Assembly: GCA_902491515.1 (NCBI GenBank)
Contig: CABUIC010000030.1
Location: forward strand, 1-34,428
Origin: an uncultured Porphyromonadaceae bacterium
GTDB taxonomy: Bacteria > Bacteroidota > Bacteroidia > Bacteroidales > Muribaculaceae
DNA length: 34,428 nucleotides
Direction: 5' to 3'
Below the pieces are notes generated by a model. It had not been told where the DNA came from. It saw only the letters and a list, made by a program, of their open reading frames with translations, and did not search any database. The position numbers and the translations under genes are program-made. Below, piece after piece: positions 7,525-15,276 of this stretch (positions within the stretch are counted from its first letter, which is position 1; each line of letters begins with the position of its first letter).

Positions 7525-10500
7525 GCTTTGCGTTTATTTCTTTAAGGGAATAGCCGTTGGCCTTGAGGGTGGGGATTACGGTATTGAACATAAGGGCCTT
7601 TGCGGCCGCGGAATTGCGGTGGGAACGTTCGATTCGCAGTGCAATTGCGAGCTTCTTTTCATGGCCGTTCTTGACTACGGTGGCGTAGCAGATGTACCAG
7701 GCGTCGTTCATCTTGCTGTTAAGGCGCTCGCCGGGGGTCGAGAGGAGCCAGCTTCGCGGCCTGTAAGTGTCGCGCTCGGGGGTACCCGTCTTGCCTCCGA
7801 TGCGGTATGAGGAATTGGCAGAGTAGGGCGCTTTCCGGGCTTCATCGCGCATTGCCGAGTCCAGAAGGGCTGCGGCCGCCGGCATTACTATATCGCGGAC
7901 TGCGACAGTGTCGTCCAGTAGAAAGCGTGTTGACGCCAACCGGCCTCCGTTGGCAATGATGGATGCCACACGCGCCATTGCAAGAGGAGTCGCGCGGACC
8001 ACTCCCTGCCCCCAGGCGTAACCCAAAGGCTCGCCGGCGAGAAGCTTGCGACGGTCTTTACCGGCTTTTTCGTATATTCCGTATTGTTTTATTGCGCGGA
8101 AGCGGAGCTCGTTCATACGCTCGGAGAAGTTTTCGCGGGTCATGAACTCCGACGGGCGGTAGATATAAGGAGTTGCCGAGGTATATGAGAAGGATTCGGT
8201 ACGGCTCGTCCCCTTGGGGAAGGGCTCGAGGCGTACGCCTACGGCACCGTAGACGGAGTCGAGTGTGGAGTAAAGGTCCTGATCGACTGTGCTCTGGATA
8301 AAATAGTTGTTCGAGGAACTGCTGATGGCCCTGAACATGTTCACGGCGCCTGCCGGTTCGGTGGAGTGCACTCTTTCGTCCGGGACGACTCTGTAGCTGC
8401 GGGAGAAGGCCGCACGCGGGTCGCGGGCTTTCATGAGTCCCGCAAGAGCGCTCATCACCTTGGCCGTCGACCCCGGCTGTGTGAAGTAGGTGGTCCCGAG
8501 GTCGCGTTCGGTGATTGCGGGATGCCTGCGGATACGTTCATGAGGAGCGGGTGCGTCAAGTCCGTATTTGGCCACGCTGTCAAGCTCGGGAAGAGGCCAC
8601 ATCGAAGAGGCCAGAAGGTCGCCCTTTTCTGCGTCGAGCACCACGGCCGAAGCGCGCATATATGGTACGGCATTCCTGAAATTGTCGCCTATCGCTTTCG
8701 GAAGTCCGGCGCCGAGGGCATCGGAGAGCGCCTTCTGAAGCGGGGCGTCGACAGTGAGGTGAATGGAATGGTCCACACGTTGCTCATTGTGCCTGTCCAG
8801 AAGGAAATTGTCTCTCAGACCCAGCCTGAGCATGGCTATCAGGTCGGGCTGGTTATAGTTGAAGAGAAGGGAAAGGCTTGTGTCGGCCTTTGCCGGGAGG
8901 AACCTCCCCGGACGGAATTTCCGGCTCGTCAGCTTTACAGCGCGCGGCGCGAAGTCGAAGCCGCGCAACTTGTCCTGATGCCGCATTTCCGCCATGTATC
9001 CGTATGGTTCGGGCTCGGAGAAAGGCATGTCGGTGGAGTTGACATCGCCGAGGGTGAAGAGTGTGTACGGACCGAAGGGGTAAATCCGGGTGTCAGGCAT
9101 GCGTGAGGCGATTTCAAGGTCCGTCTCGCTGAGTCCTCCCTGAGAAATCAGTGCCGCTTGCCGGGCTTTAAGGTCTTCCGGAGAGTTTGTGGCCAGAAGG
9201 AGTCCGTTGCGGTCGAAGATGTTTCCGGACTGTAGCTTGTTTATGAGCAGCTGGATGCGTGGATTGTATTCCACGATTCGGCGTCCTTTTGCATCCACGA
9301 CATAAGCCGGACGCACGAGAGCCGATTCCGGCGACGCGAAATGGGCGTAGTATGCCGCGCCTGCAATCAGGACGGTGAGGCCGCAGAATGTTATAGCACC
9401 GAGACAGAGTGGATTTGCTGCGGTTTCTCTGTTCTCCTCCTTAGTAACCTCCGCCTCTACGCTGAGGTAGCCCGAAGTACTCATGACGAGTCCCCAGGCC
9501 GCGAGTGTCGTAAGCAGGCTTACGCCGCCTTTGCTAAGCAGCGGAACAGCTACGCCGCTCAGAGGGATAAGACCGATGGACCCGAGGCTGACGAGAAGGA
9601 ACTGCACGAGTGTCACGATGGAAATACCGATGCAAAGCCAGCGGGGGAAACCGATGGTGCGTCGGCCTATCGACACTCCGAAGTATACGAGCGCGGCGAT
9701 GCACGTGCAAATCAGAATTATGGCTGAGAGTCCGCACATCTCTCCAAGGGCCGTAAGAATCATATCGGTGTGCGCCGCCGGTATGAGCCCGGGGCTGGCG
9801 TTGCCGAACCCGAGGCCACCGGCGCCTCCGGAAGCGAGGGCCCAGATGCCGTGGGCTATCTGCGAGCCGCCGCGAGTGTAGTTGTCCCAGACTCCGCCCC
9901 AGCACATTTCCACGCGTCCGGCGAGACGCTCGCCGAGGTGTTCGTTAATCGGAGCGAGGAAATAGCTTCCTATTGTGTAGGCCACGATTACCACGACCAT
10001 CAGTACCGCGCTTTCATGGAAGGTCCGGTGTCCGTTCTTTCCGGCGCGCGGCAGAATAAGGCACCATAGGACGAGCCAGAGAAGCAATGCCGTGCCGTAC
10101 TCGAGGACTGTGCCGCCGGCCCAACGTGCTACAAGGACGAAAATTCCGTAGAGCAGGGTGCCCCCCACCATCTTCGGCAGGTCGCGCCGTGACATTGCGT
10201 ACATGACAATAAGCGTGACAAGCAGTACCATGGCAGGTCCCATGTCCTTGAGCCTGAGTATATAAATGCCAAGGACAACAAAAATTACGGCAAGAACGCC
10301 GAAGGCGTAGCGCAAGCGGGTCCTGATAGCCAGGGCGCTCGCGCCTTCAGCCCGGTGGAGCTTGTCGGCGGTCTTGTCGAAGAAATAGGCCATGAAGCCG
10401 ACGAAAAGGAACTTGCACAGCTCTGAGGGCTGGAAAGAGAGGGGGCCGATGGATAGGTTTACCATCGCATCCGAGCCGGCAGGCGAGCTCCCGAAGATGC

Positions 10501-11713
10501 ACACGGCGAAAAGCAGCAACCCTCCGGAGGCGAGGAGTCCGTATCCGAAGGTGTCCGGGCGCCTGAGTCCGAGGATTTTTCCGCGCTTGTTCAGGCTTGA
10601 GGGATAATTCCAGAGAGAGAGGAGAACAAAGGCGGCAAGTCCGAAGATGAGCCACTTGACGTCCCTGTGCGCGTGGCATATGTCATTCAGAGGGTCCTGT
10701 ATACCGAGCAGTGCGAGGAATGAAAGTCCCGTCAGGGTCATCAGCGGAATAAGGAGCATCAGCCGGAAGGGCTTTCGCTTCCAGTAGAGCACGAGGCCTG
10801 CGAGCAACCATCCGATGACGTATGCAAGTCCAATGTGTTTGCAAGCAGTGATGAAATCGTCCGGGGTGCGGACAATCAGGGAGCGGCTGTCGCGGAGGAG
10901 CCGGAAGGTGTTGCTTGTGATAAGCGGGATGCGCCTTTGCCTGGCAGTGAATTTCAGACTCTTCAATCCGTCAAGACCTTCCTCGGACAGGTAGCCTGTT
11001 GCGCTGGTCCCTTTTTCGCCTCCGAAATCCACGCCCCTGAGAATTGGCAGTACACTGTAGGAGCTGTCCGTCGGGGCATAAAATGACGCTTCACCGTTTT
11101 CATCCGTGACGGCGTAAGCCAGAATTCGGGCGTCAGCGCTTTTGCTGTCGGTTTCATGCCAGGAGCTGAGCCTTATTGCAACCCCGCCGAGATTTGCGTC
11201 GAAATCGTCAGAATTTTCGAGTTTGACGGAAATCAAAGCCTTCCGCATATTGCCAGGGAGGATTACACGGCTGTGTGAGGCCGTGTCGAGCGCGATTGCG
11301 TAGTTCTCGTCCACGCCGCCGGCCTTCTCGGCCTCGGCGGCTCTGCGCGCCAGCGACTCTATGCCGAGCGCTTTCACCGAGTCGGCGGGAATGCGCATGG
11401 CGTAGCTCATGAGGGCGCCGAGATTCTCATATCCGCCCGAGGGCCTTTCCCTGACGATGCGCGAGGCCACGAAACGCGCCTCTTCTGGGTCGGAGATGAA
11501 GCGGCGTCCGTAGAGGAATTTCCCCAGTGCGCTCGGGTCGGTCTGAGCGTCGAGAACTATGGTCTCTCCGCGCGAGATACGCTCTTCCACATCGTTGAAG
11601 AGCTTTTCCTGATGCGAAAGGAGCGATGATATTCCGGCAAGGAACAACACCACACACAGGAGATATCCCGCAATGACCTGAAAGGGAATGCCGTTTTTCT
11701 TATTGGTTCTCAT
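7511..11713 (-). CDS. SEDS glycosyltransferase fused to a class B penicillin-binding protein
   Basis: A 1400-residue fusion of a RodA/FtsW-type peptidoglycan polymerase and a transpeptidase. Order: an N-terminal membrane helix (about 12-32); an extracytoplasmic part to about 285 with a helical section and a beta-sandwich-like section; the SEDS domain (about 290-760, many membrane helices, with the conserved H-T-D at 648-650); one more helix (about 765-788); then a class B PBP with an I-F-D-R-N-G entry motif near 833 and active-site motifs STAK (Ser1082, Lys1085), SSN (1133-1135) and KTG (1308-1310). All PBP motifs are intact and in order, and the SEDS Asp is present. SEDS polymerases and class B PBPs normally work as two-protein complexes. 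The gene overlaps the PP2C gene by 14 bases. A role in elongation, division or a specialised wall cannot be decided. Confidence 0.95.
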   Translation of the reverse strand: MRTNKKNGIPFQVIAGYLLCVVLFLAGISSLLSHQEKLFNDVEERISRGETIVLDAQTDPSALGKFLYGRRFISDPEEARFVASRIVRERPSGGYENLGALMSYAMRIPADSVKALGIESLARRAAEAEKAGGVDENYAIALDTASHSRVILPGNMRKALISVKLENSDDFDANLGGVAIRLSSWHETDSKSADARILAYAVTDENGEASFYAPTDSSYSVLPILRGVDFGGEKGTSATGYLSEEGLDGLKSLKFTARQRRIPLITSNTFRLLRDSRSLIVRTPDDFITACKHIGLAYVIGWLLAGLVLYWKRKPFRLMLLIPLMTLTGLSFLALLGIQDPLNDICHAHRDVKWLIFGLAAFVLLSLWNYPSSLNKRGKILGLRRPDTFGYGLLASGGLLLFAVCIFGSSPAGSDAMVNLSIGPLSFQPSELCKFLFVGFMAYFFDKTADKLHRAEGASALAIRTRLRYAFGVLAVIFVVLGIYILRLKDMGPAMVLLVTLIVMYAMSRRDLPKMVGGTLLYGIFVLVARWAGGTVLEYGTALLLWLVLWCLILPRAGKNGHRTFHESAVLMVVVIVAYTIGSYFLAPINEHLGERLAGRVEMCWGGVWDNYTRGGSQIAHGIWALASGGAGGLGFGNASPGLIPAAHTDMILTALGEMCGLSAIILICTCIAALVYFGVSIGRRTIGFPRWLCIGISIVTLVQFLLVSLGSIGLIPLSGVAVPLLSKGGVSLLTTLAAWGLVMSTSGYLSVEAEVTKEENRETAANPLCLGAITFCGLTVLIAGAAYYAHFASPESALVRPAYVVDAKGRRIVEYNPRIQLLINKLQSGNIFDRNGLLLATNSPEDLKARQAALISQGGLSETDLEIASRMPDTRIYPFGPYTLFTLGDVNSTDMPFSEPEPYGYMAEMRHQDKLRGFDFAPRAVKLTSRKFRPGRFLPAKADTSLSLLFNYNQPDLIAMLRLGLRDNFLLDRHNEQRVDHSIHLTVDAPLQKALSDALGAGLPKAIGDNFRNAVPYMRASAVVLDAEKGDLLASSMWPLPELDSVAKYGLDAPAPHERIRRHPAITERDLGTTYFTQPGSTAKVMSALAGLMKARDPRAAFSRSYRVVPDERVHSTEPAGAVNMFRAISSSSNNYFIQSTVDQDLYSTLDSVYGAVGVRLEPFPKGTSRTESFSYTSATPYIYRPSEFMTRENFSERMNELRFRAIKQYGIYEKAGKDRRKLLAGEPLGYAWGQGVVRATPLAMARVASIIANGGRLASTRFLLDDTVAVRDIVMPAAAALLDSAMRDEARKAPYSANSSYRIGGKTGTPERDTYRPRSWLLSTPGERLNSKMNDAWYICYATVVKNGHEKKLAIALRIERSHRNSAAAKALMFNTVIPTLKANGYSLKEINAKHVDN

Positions 11714-12800
11714 TCTGGGATGTCAGTGTGTCGCGAACAGTGGGTATTGAAGATATTGAGTCAGGCGAAAGCGGGACATAGCCTGGAATCTCTACGGAAT
11801 CAACAGGCTCGGAGCGGTTCACTCCGGTGTAGGAGAAACGTAGCTCGGAGGCGAGATAGCCTGCGATAAAGCCTGCAAGGAGGCATATGACCATGCTCAG
11901 GAAGAAAATCGTCCGGCTGACACCGGTCCGGGGCTTTGTCGGACGGCCCAGATCCTTTTCGTTCTCAAGGGTGATGATGTCCTCCACTTCCATAGCTACA
12001 TGGGCGCCCTCGTGCTCCGGCTCCGGCGCGGCGTGGCATTCAATGACCACAGCCGTGATATTGTCTTTCCCTGAGATGCGGTTCGCTTCGGCTATCAGTC
12101 TGTCAGCCTTGCTCTCCGGCGATGCAGAGGTGTCCGAAAGGACGGAAAGCAGGAACTGCGAGTCAACGAGGTCGGTAAGTCCGTCGGAACACAGCAGGAA
12201 TACGGCAGGAACGGAGTACGCTGTCTTGAAACTGTCAATGAAAGCTTCGTCCACACCGTGGGGCATACCTATCATTCGGCTTATGACGTTCCGTCGCGGG
12301 TGATTCATGGCCGCGCTTTCCGTGAGCTGTCCCGAATCCTCGAGGCTCCCTACCGGCGAATGGTCGCGTGTGAGTTTGGTCAGCACTCCGTCGGCAAAAA
12401 GGTATGCCCGGGTGTCTCCTATATGGGCGATGCTCACCATGGCTTGAGTGCGGTCGAAAAGCGCCGCGGTGCATACCGCTCCCATATCGTGAAGGTCAGG
12501 AGTGCTCAGCTGTCGGGCGAGCACCTTTCCGTTGGCAGTCTCGAGCGCCGCCTTCAGTACTTCTTCGGGGGAAGATTCCAGAGAGGAAACGCAGGCTTTT
12601 ACATGGTCAATAAGGGTGTCGCGAACAATTTGAGCGGCAAATTCCCCGCCCTCGTATCCTCCGACGCCGTCGATTGCCGCGGCGAGGATATACCGGTCGT
12701 CCTCGCCGAAGGTCTCGACTATGTTGGCGTCCTCGTTGTTGCCGCGCATCTTGCCGATGTCGCTTTTCCCGCAAGAAGTTATGTCTATTTTAGTTTTCAT
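11700..12800 (-). CDS. Membrane-anchored PP2C-type Ser/Thr protein phosphatase
   Basis: A 366-residue metal-dependent phosphatase. PP2C motifs are all present: RGNNED (19-24), DGVGGYEGG (44-52), GDTRAY (128-133), SDGLTD (205-210) and GKDNIT (244-249), supplying the Asp residues for the two-metal centre. After a charged linker (about 255-296) there is one membrane helix (about 298-317) and a short Ser/Pro-rich extracytoplasmic tail. This cytosolic-phosphatase, helix, outer-tail layout matches actinobacterial PstP, which dephosphorylates wall-synthesis regulators. Genes on either side encode FHA proteins and a SEDS-PBP fusion, which suggests it reverses Thr phosphorylation in that system. No kinase gene is in the window. 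Confidence 0.94.
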   Translation of the reverse strand: MKTKIDITSCGKSDIGKMRGNNEDANIVETFGEDDRYILAAAIDGVGGYEGGEFAAQIVRDTLIDHVKACVSSLESSPEEVLKAALETANGKVLARQLSTPDLHDMGAVCTAALFDRTQAMVSIAHIGDTRAYLFADGVLTKLTRDHSPVGSLEDSGQLTESAAMNHPRRNVISRMIGMPHGVDEAFIDSFKTAYSVPAVFLLCSDGLTDLVDSQFLLSVLSDTSASPESKADRLIAEANRISGKDNITAVVIECHAAPEPEHEGAHVAMEVEDIITLENEKDLGRPTKPRTGVSRTIFFLSMVICLLAGFIAGYLASELRFSYTGVNRSEPVDSVEIPGYVPLSPDSISSIPTVRDTLTSQNENQ

Positions 12801-12806
12801 CAGTGT

Positions 12807-12887
12807 TCAGTCCTCGTCGAAAAACAGGATATATGAGCCAATCAGGAGAACAAGGCCCCAGACGGCGATGTTGAAAATCAGGTCCAT
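12807..12887 (-). CDS. 26-residue single-pass membrane peptide
   Basis: Between the FHA and PP2C genes an ATG at 12887 opens a 26-codon frame ending in TGA at 12807-12809. It begins 7 bases after the FHA stop and ends 6 bases before the PP2C start, so it fills the gap almost exactly. The product is one hydrophobic helix (residues 3-23, starting L-I-F-N-I-A-V-W-G) followed by an acidic D-E-D tail. No Shine-Dalgarno sequence is seen, which is normal for this phylum. Position, spacing and amphiphilic design argue for a real small protein, perhaps a modulator of the membrane phosphatase or the SEDS-PBP enzyme. Function is unknown. Confidence 0.6.
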   Translation of the reverse strand: MDLIFNIAVWGLVLLIGSYILFFDED

Positions 12888-12894
12888 CGGTCTA

Positions 12895-13866
12895 CTATGG
12901 ATTCATGAATTTGATGCTTACAGCCTTGTCGCCGATTTCGATTGTGTCGCCGAAGGAAATAGGAGCCCATGGATTATTGTCGGTGATGAGACTGAGGCCG
13001 TTGAGTCTGGTTGGCGCGAATGCTTCGACGAAGAATCTTCCGGCGCGTTCGTGAAGTGCGAAATGTCGCTGCGCGACCTGACCGGAGCTAATTCGCACGC
13101 AGTCGCTGCCTGGAGCGGGATTCGGGCCCCCGAAGACGCAGTCGTGCGTGCGAAGGGTATGCGAATTTGATTCCGCTCCGTTTCTGGCTATAAAGCGCGC
13201 CCCCTCTCCGATAATCAGTCTGGCGATGGGCGCCGGCAGAGCGCCCGCTGCGCCGGGCTTTTCGGTTTTCTCGATTTCATCCGCGCTGTCGTCGAATCTC
13301 AGCGAGAAATATACGCAGTCGTCTATCATCCTCGGCTCTGGGAGCCCCTCGAAGTGGAGATTCCGGTGTCCGTTGTCGGTATGGGTAGTCATCACGGTGG
13401 CTACACATTCGCCGGCTTTTTCGGAGGCGGTTCTCTTTTTGTCGTTGGGAATCTCCCGGTTGACGGTCACGAATGGATAGCCTTCGTCGGTCGACTTTCT
13501 GCCCTGCGAATCCACAGCAATTTCGAAACAGCAGTCCGTGGTCCTTAATTTGGGCACTTCCTGTGTCTTCCTGTTGAGGAATGAAAGCCAGCTTGTCTTA
13601 TCGATATTGAAAAAGTCCTTGAGGAAATTGTTGACGGCGTTGGCCACCGCTGTCGGAAATACGGCGTGGAAATCCTTGAAATCCTCCGGAGTGAGGTCCA
13701 CGCGGATATGCGTCGCGCATTCCTTGTATTGTCCTGCGGAAAACTTTATTACAGAATCGCGAAGATTTTCGAGGATAGCGTCGGAAATGTCCTCGTTTAT
13801 AATTCCATTACGGGAATTTCGCTGCCTTCCACCGAAATTAGACGATATGAAATCCTGAATTGCCAT
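12895..13866 (-). CDS. FHA domain protein, first gene of the cell-wall operon
   Basis: A 323-residue soluble protein. The C-terminal about 95 residues form a forkhead-associated domain: a C-V-R-I-S-S-G-Q-V-A-Q-R-H-F segment carrying the conserved Ser and His, and R-L-N-G where the conserved N-G turn belongs. It should bind phosphothreonine. The N-terminal about 190 residues are alpha/beta. Their strand-strand-helix-strand pattern recalls the N-terminal domain of actinobacterial FhaA (DUF3662), a weak resemblance judged by eye only. FhaA recruits the flippase MviN when phosphorylated. The gene has a strong promoter embedded in a palindrome, leaving a leader of about 14 bases. Confidence 0.85.
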   Translation of the reverse strand: MAIQDFISSNFGGRQRNSRNGIINEDISDAILENLRDSVIKFSAGQYKECATHIRVDLTPEDFKDFHAVFPTAVANAVNNFLKDFFNIDKTSWLSFLNRKTQEVPKLRTTDCCFEIAVDSQGRKSTDEGYPFVTVNREIPNDKKRTASEKAGECVATVMTTHTDNGHRNLHFEGLPEPRMIDDCVYFSLRFDDSADEIEKTEKPGAAGALPAPIARLIIGEGARFIARNGAESNSHTLRTHDCVFGGPNPAPGSDCVRISSGQVAQRHFALHERAGRFFVEAFAPTRLNGLSLITDNNPWAPISFGDTIEIGDKAVSIKFMNP

Positions 13867-13867
13867 A

Positions 13868-13907
13868 GAAAAAATCGGTTTATTTCACAAAAATATGAAA
13901 TAAACCG
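13868..13907 (-). terminator. Intrinsic terminator of the PH-like gene, overlapping the next promoter
   Basis: A perfect 12-bp inverted repeat has arms at 13876-13887 and 13896-13907 with an 8-base loop. On the minus strand it is followed by ATTTTTTC (13868-13875). It lies 14 bases after the stop of the gene at 13922 and ends only 1-2 bases before the FHA start codon. Confidence 0.75.
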
Positions 13908-13919
13908 GAAATTTCCAAA
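13888..13919 (-). promoter_or_regulatory. Promoter of the FHA/PP2C/SEDS-PBP operon, with its -7 box in a hairpin loop
   Basis: On the minus strand TTTG (13916-13919) is followed after 20 bases by TATTTTTG (13888-13895), matching both Bacteroidetes promoter boxes perfectly. The -7 box is exactly the loop of the 12-bp inverted repeat 13876-13907. Transcription from about 13880 would give a leader of about 14 bases. The repeat could also act as an operator. Confidence 0.72.
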
Positions 13920-13921
13920 CA

Positions 13922-14425
13922 TCAGTTGATGTGAGCCTTTATGAAATCGACTACAGGACCGGGATTCTCACATCCGAGCATGTATTTCCTGCCGTCGCGG
14001 AGTGTGACGAGGAAGCAGTCGGAGGCCCGGCCATAGTAGGCGAAATACTTTCCTTCGGGCTTTTCCCGGAACCAACCCCAGTAACCGAGATAACCGCCGC
14101 TTGCGAAAACGCGCCTTTCGCCCATAGTGGGGGGACAAAGCTCGGCTGAAACTACGTCTCTGAGGGGTAAATCCTTGATTCGCAGTGAACGGTGGACGCT
14201 GATGTTCTCCTTGTCCACGCTTATGTATAGGGGCGCGTACCAAAGCGCGAACAGGTTGAAGACTATGATGAATACAGCTTCGGGATAAAGGAGCCAGGGA
14301 TCGTTTTTATAGGCTCCGAAAATCATTACGGCCACAATTACGCCCATGCAGAAGAGGCTGATTCCCGTTGACCATCCGCTGAGTTTCACTTTATGTTTCA
14401 TGTCGGTGAGATTGTTTGTTTCCAT
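13922..14425 (-). CDS. Two-helix membrane protein with a PH-like domain
   Basis: A 167-residue protein. Two adjacent membrane helices (about 17-37 and 42-65) are followed by a cytosolic beta-rich region with L-Y-I-S-V-D-K-E-N-I-S-V-H, a G-Y-L-G-Y-W-G-W-F block and a C-terminal helix. This resembles small bacterial PH-domain proteins, whose function is mostly unknown. Three starts are possible: GTG at 14437, ATG at 14425 or ATG at 14401. The first ATG is used. It is transcribed toward the FHA operon but is separated from it by a terminator, and it is divergent from mlaE. Confidence 0.7.
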   Translation of the reverse strand: METNNLTDMKHKVKLSGWSTGISLFCMGVIVAVMIFGAYKNDPWLLYPEAVFIIVFNLFALWYAPLYISVDKENISVHRSLRIKDLPLRDVVSAELCPPTMGERRVFASGGYLGYWGWFREKPEGKYFAYYGRASDCFLVTLRDGRKYMLGCENPGPVVDFIKAHIN

Positions 14426-14485
14426 ATATGACGTCACTGGCGGAAAAAAATTACATCAGCGGAACGAAAATACGTCAAAAAACCT

Positions 14486-14493
14486 TACCTTTG
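14486..14493 (+). promoter_or_regulatory. -7 box of the mlaE-mlaF-holB-addB-hemW operon
   Basis: TACCTTTG followed by C is a perfect -7 box 33 bases before the mlaE ATG. The matching upstream box is weak: no TTTG lies 19-21 bases before it. Transcription would start near 14499. Confidence 0.6.
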
Positions 14494-14526
14494 CAGAAAC
14501 AAAAAGGATTTATCCAATAAAACAGT

Positions 14527-15276
14527 ATGCTTTTATCTGATTCCATTGCCAATTTCGGGCGATACTGCATGTTCCTCGGGCGCGTATTCTCGCTTCCGGA
14601 CAGATGGAGTATCTCGCTGAAACGCACCGTAAACGAAATCTCGAAACTCGGCGTCGACTCGATTCCCCTCGTAATCATCATTTCGGTGTTCATGGGGGCA
14701 GTCTGCACGATACAGATGCAACTCAACGTCACATCGCCGCTCATGCCGGCCTATTCGGTAGGACTGGCCACACGCGACATCGTTCTCCTCGAGTTCTCCA
14801 ACTCAATCCTGTGTCTGATTCTCGCGGGAAAGGTAGGATCGAACATTGTGTCGGAAATCGGCACGATGCGCGTGACCGAACAGATAGACGCTCTTGACAT
14901 AATGGGCATAAATTCCGCGAATTATCTTGTCATGCCGAAAATCGTCGGTTTCGTGCTCTTTATGCCGATTCTTGACATAATCTGCATGGGAACGTCCTTT
15001 GTCGGAGGGTATCTCGTGACTGTATTCACCGACCTCATTCCCACGGCCCGCTATGTCTACGGGCTTCAGGCCATGTTCCAGGAATGGTATGTGTGGTATG
15101 GCCTTATCAAATCGACAGTCTTCGCGTTCATCATCGCTTCCGTGGCCTCGTTCTTCGGGTATTATGTCAAGGGAGGCGCCCTGCAGGTCGGCAAGGCCAG
15201 CACCGACGGCGTGGTGGTCAGCAGTATCTTCATCCTGCTTTTCGACGTAATTCTTACAAAACTCCTCCTGCAATGA
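14527..15276 (+). CDS. mlaE: MlaE-family lipid-transport ABC permease
   Basis: A 249-residue membrane protein of the MlaE/YrbE family, the permease of MCE-type phospholipid transporters in the inner membrane. Typical features are the amphipathic N-terminal segment, an F-M-G-A-V-C-T-I-Q coupling region, G-K-V-G-S-N-I-V-S-E-I-G-T-M-R-V-T-E-Q-I-D (almost diagnostic for the family) and several membrane helices. The stop overlaps the mlaF start as ATGA. No MlaD-like MCE protein is encoded next to it, although one usually follows the ATPase gene in relatives. Confidence 0.94.
   Translation: MLLSDSIANFGRYCMFLGRVFSLPDRWSISLKRTVNEISKLGVDSIPLVIIISVFMGAVCTIQMQLNVTSPLMPAYSVGLATRDIVLLEFSNSILCLILAGKVGSNIVSEIGTMRVTEQIDALDIMGINSANYLVMPKIVGFVLFMPILDIICMGTSFVGGYLVTVFTDLIPTARYVYGLQAMFQEWYVWYGLIKSTVFAFIIASVASFFGYYVKGGALQVGKASTDGVVVSSIFILLFDVILTKLLLQ

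Noticed and set aside
8366..9106. A 246-codon frame antisense to the PBP part of the fusion
   Set aside because: It overlaps the conserved STAK region of the real gene and has no promoter or family resemblance.
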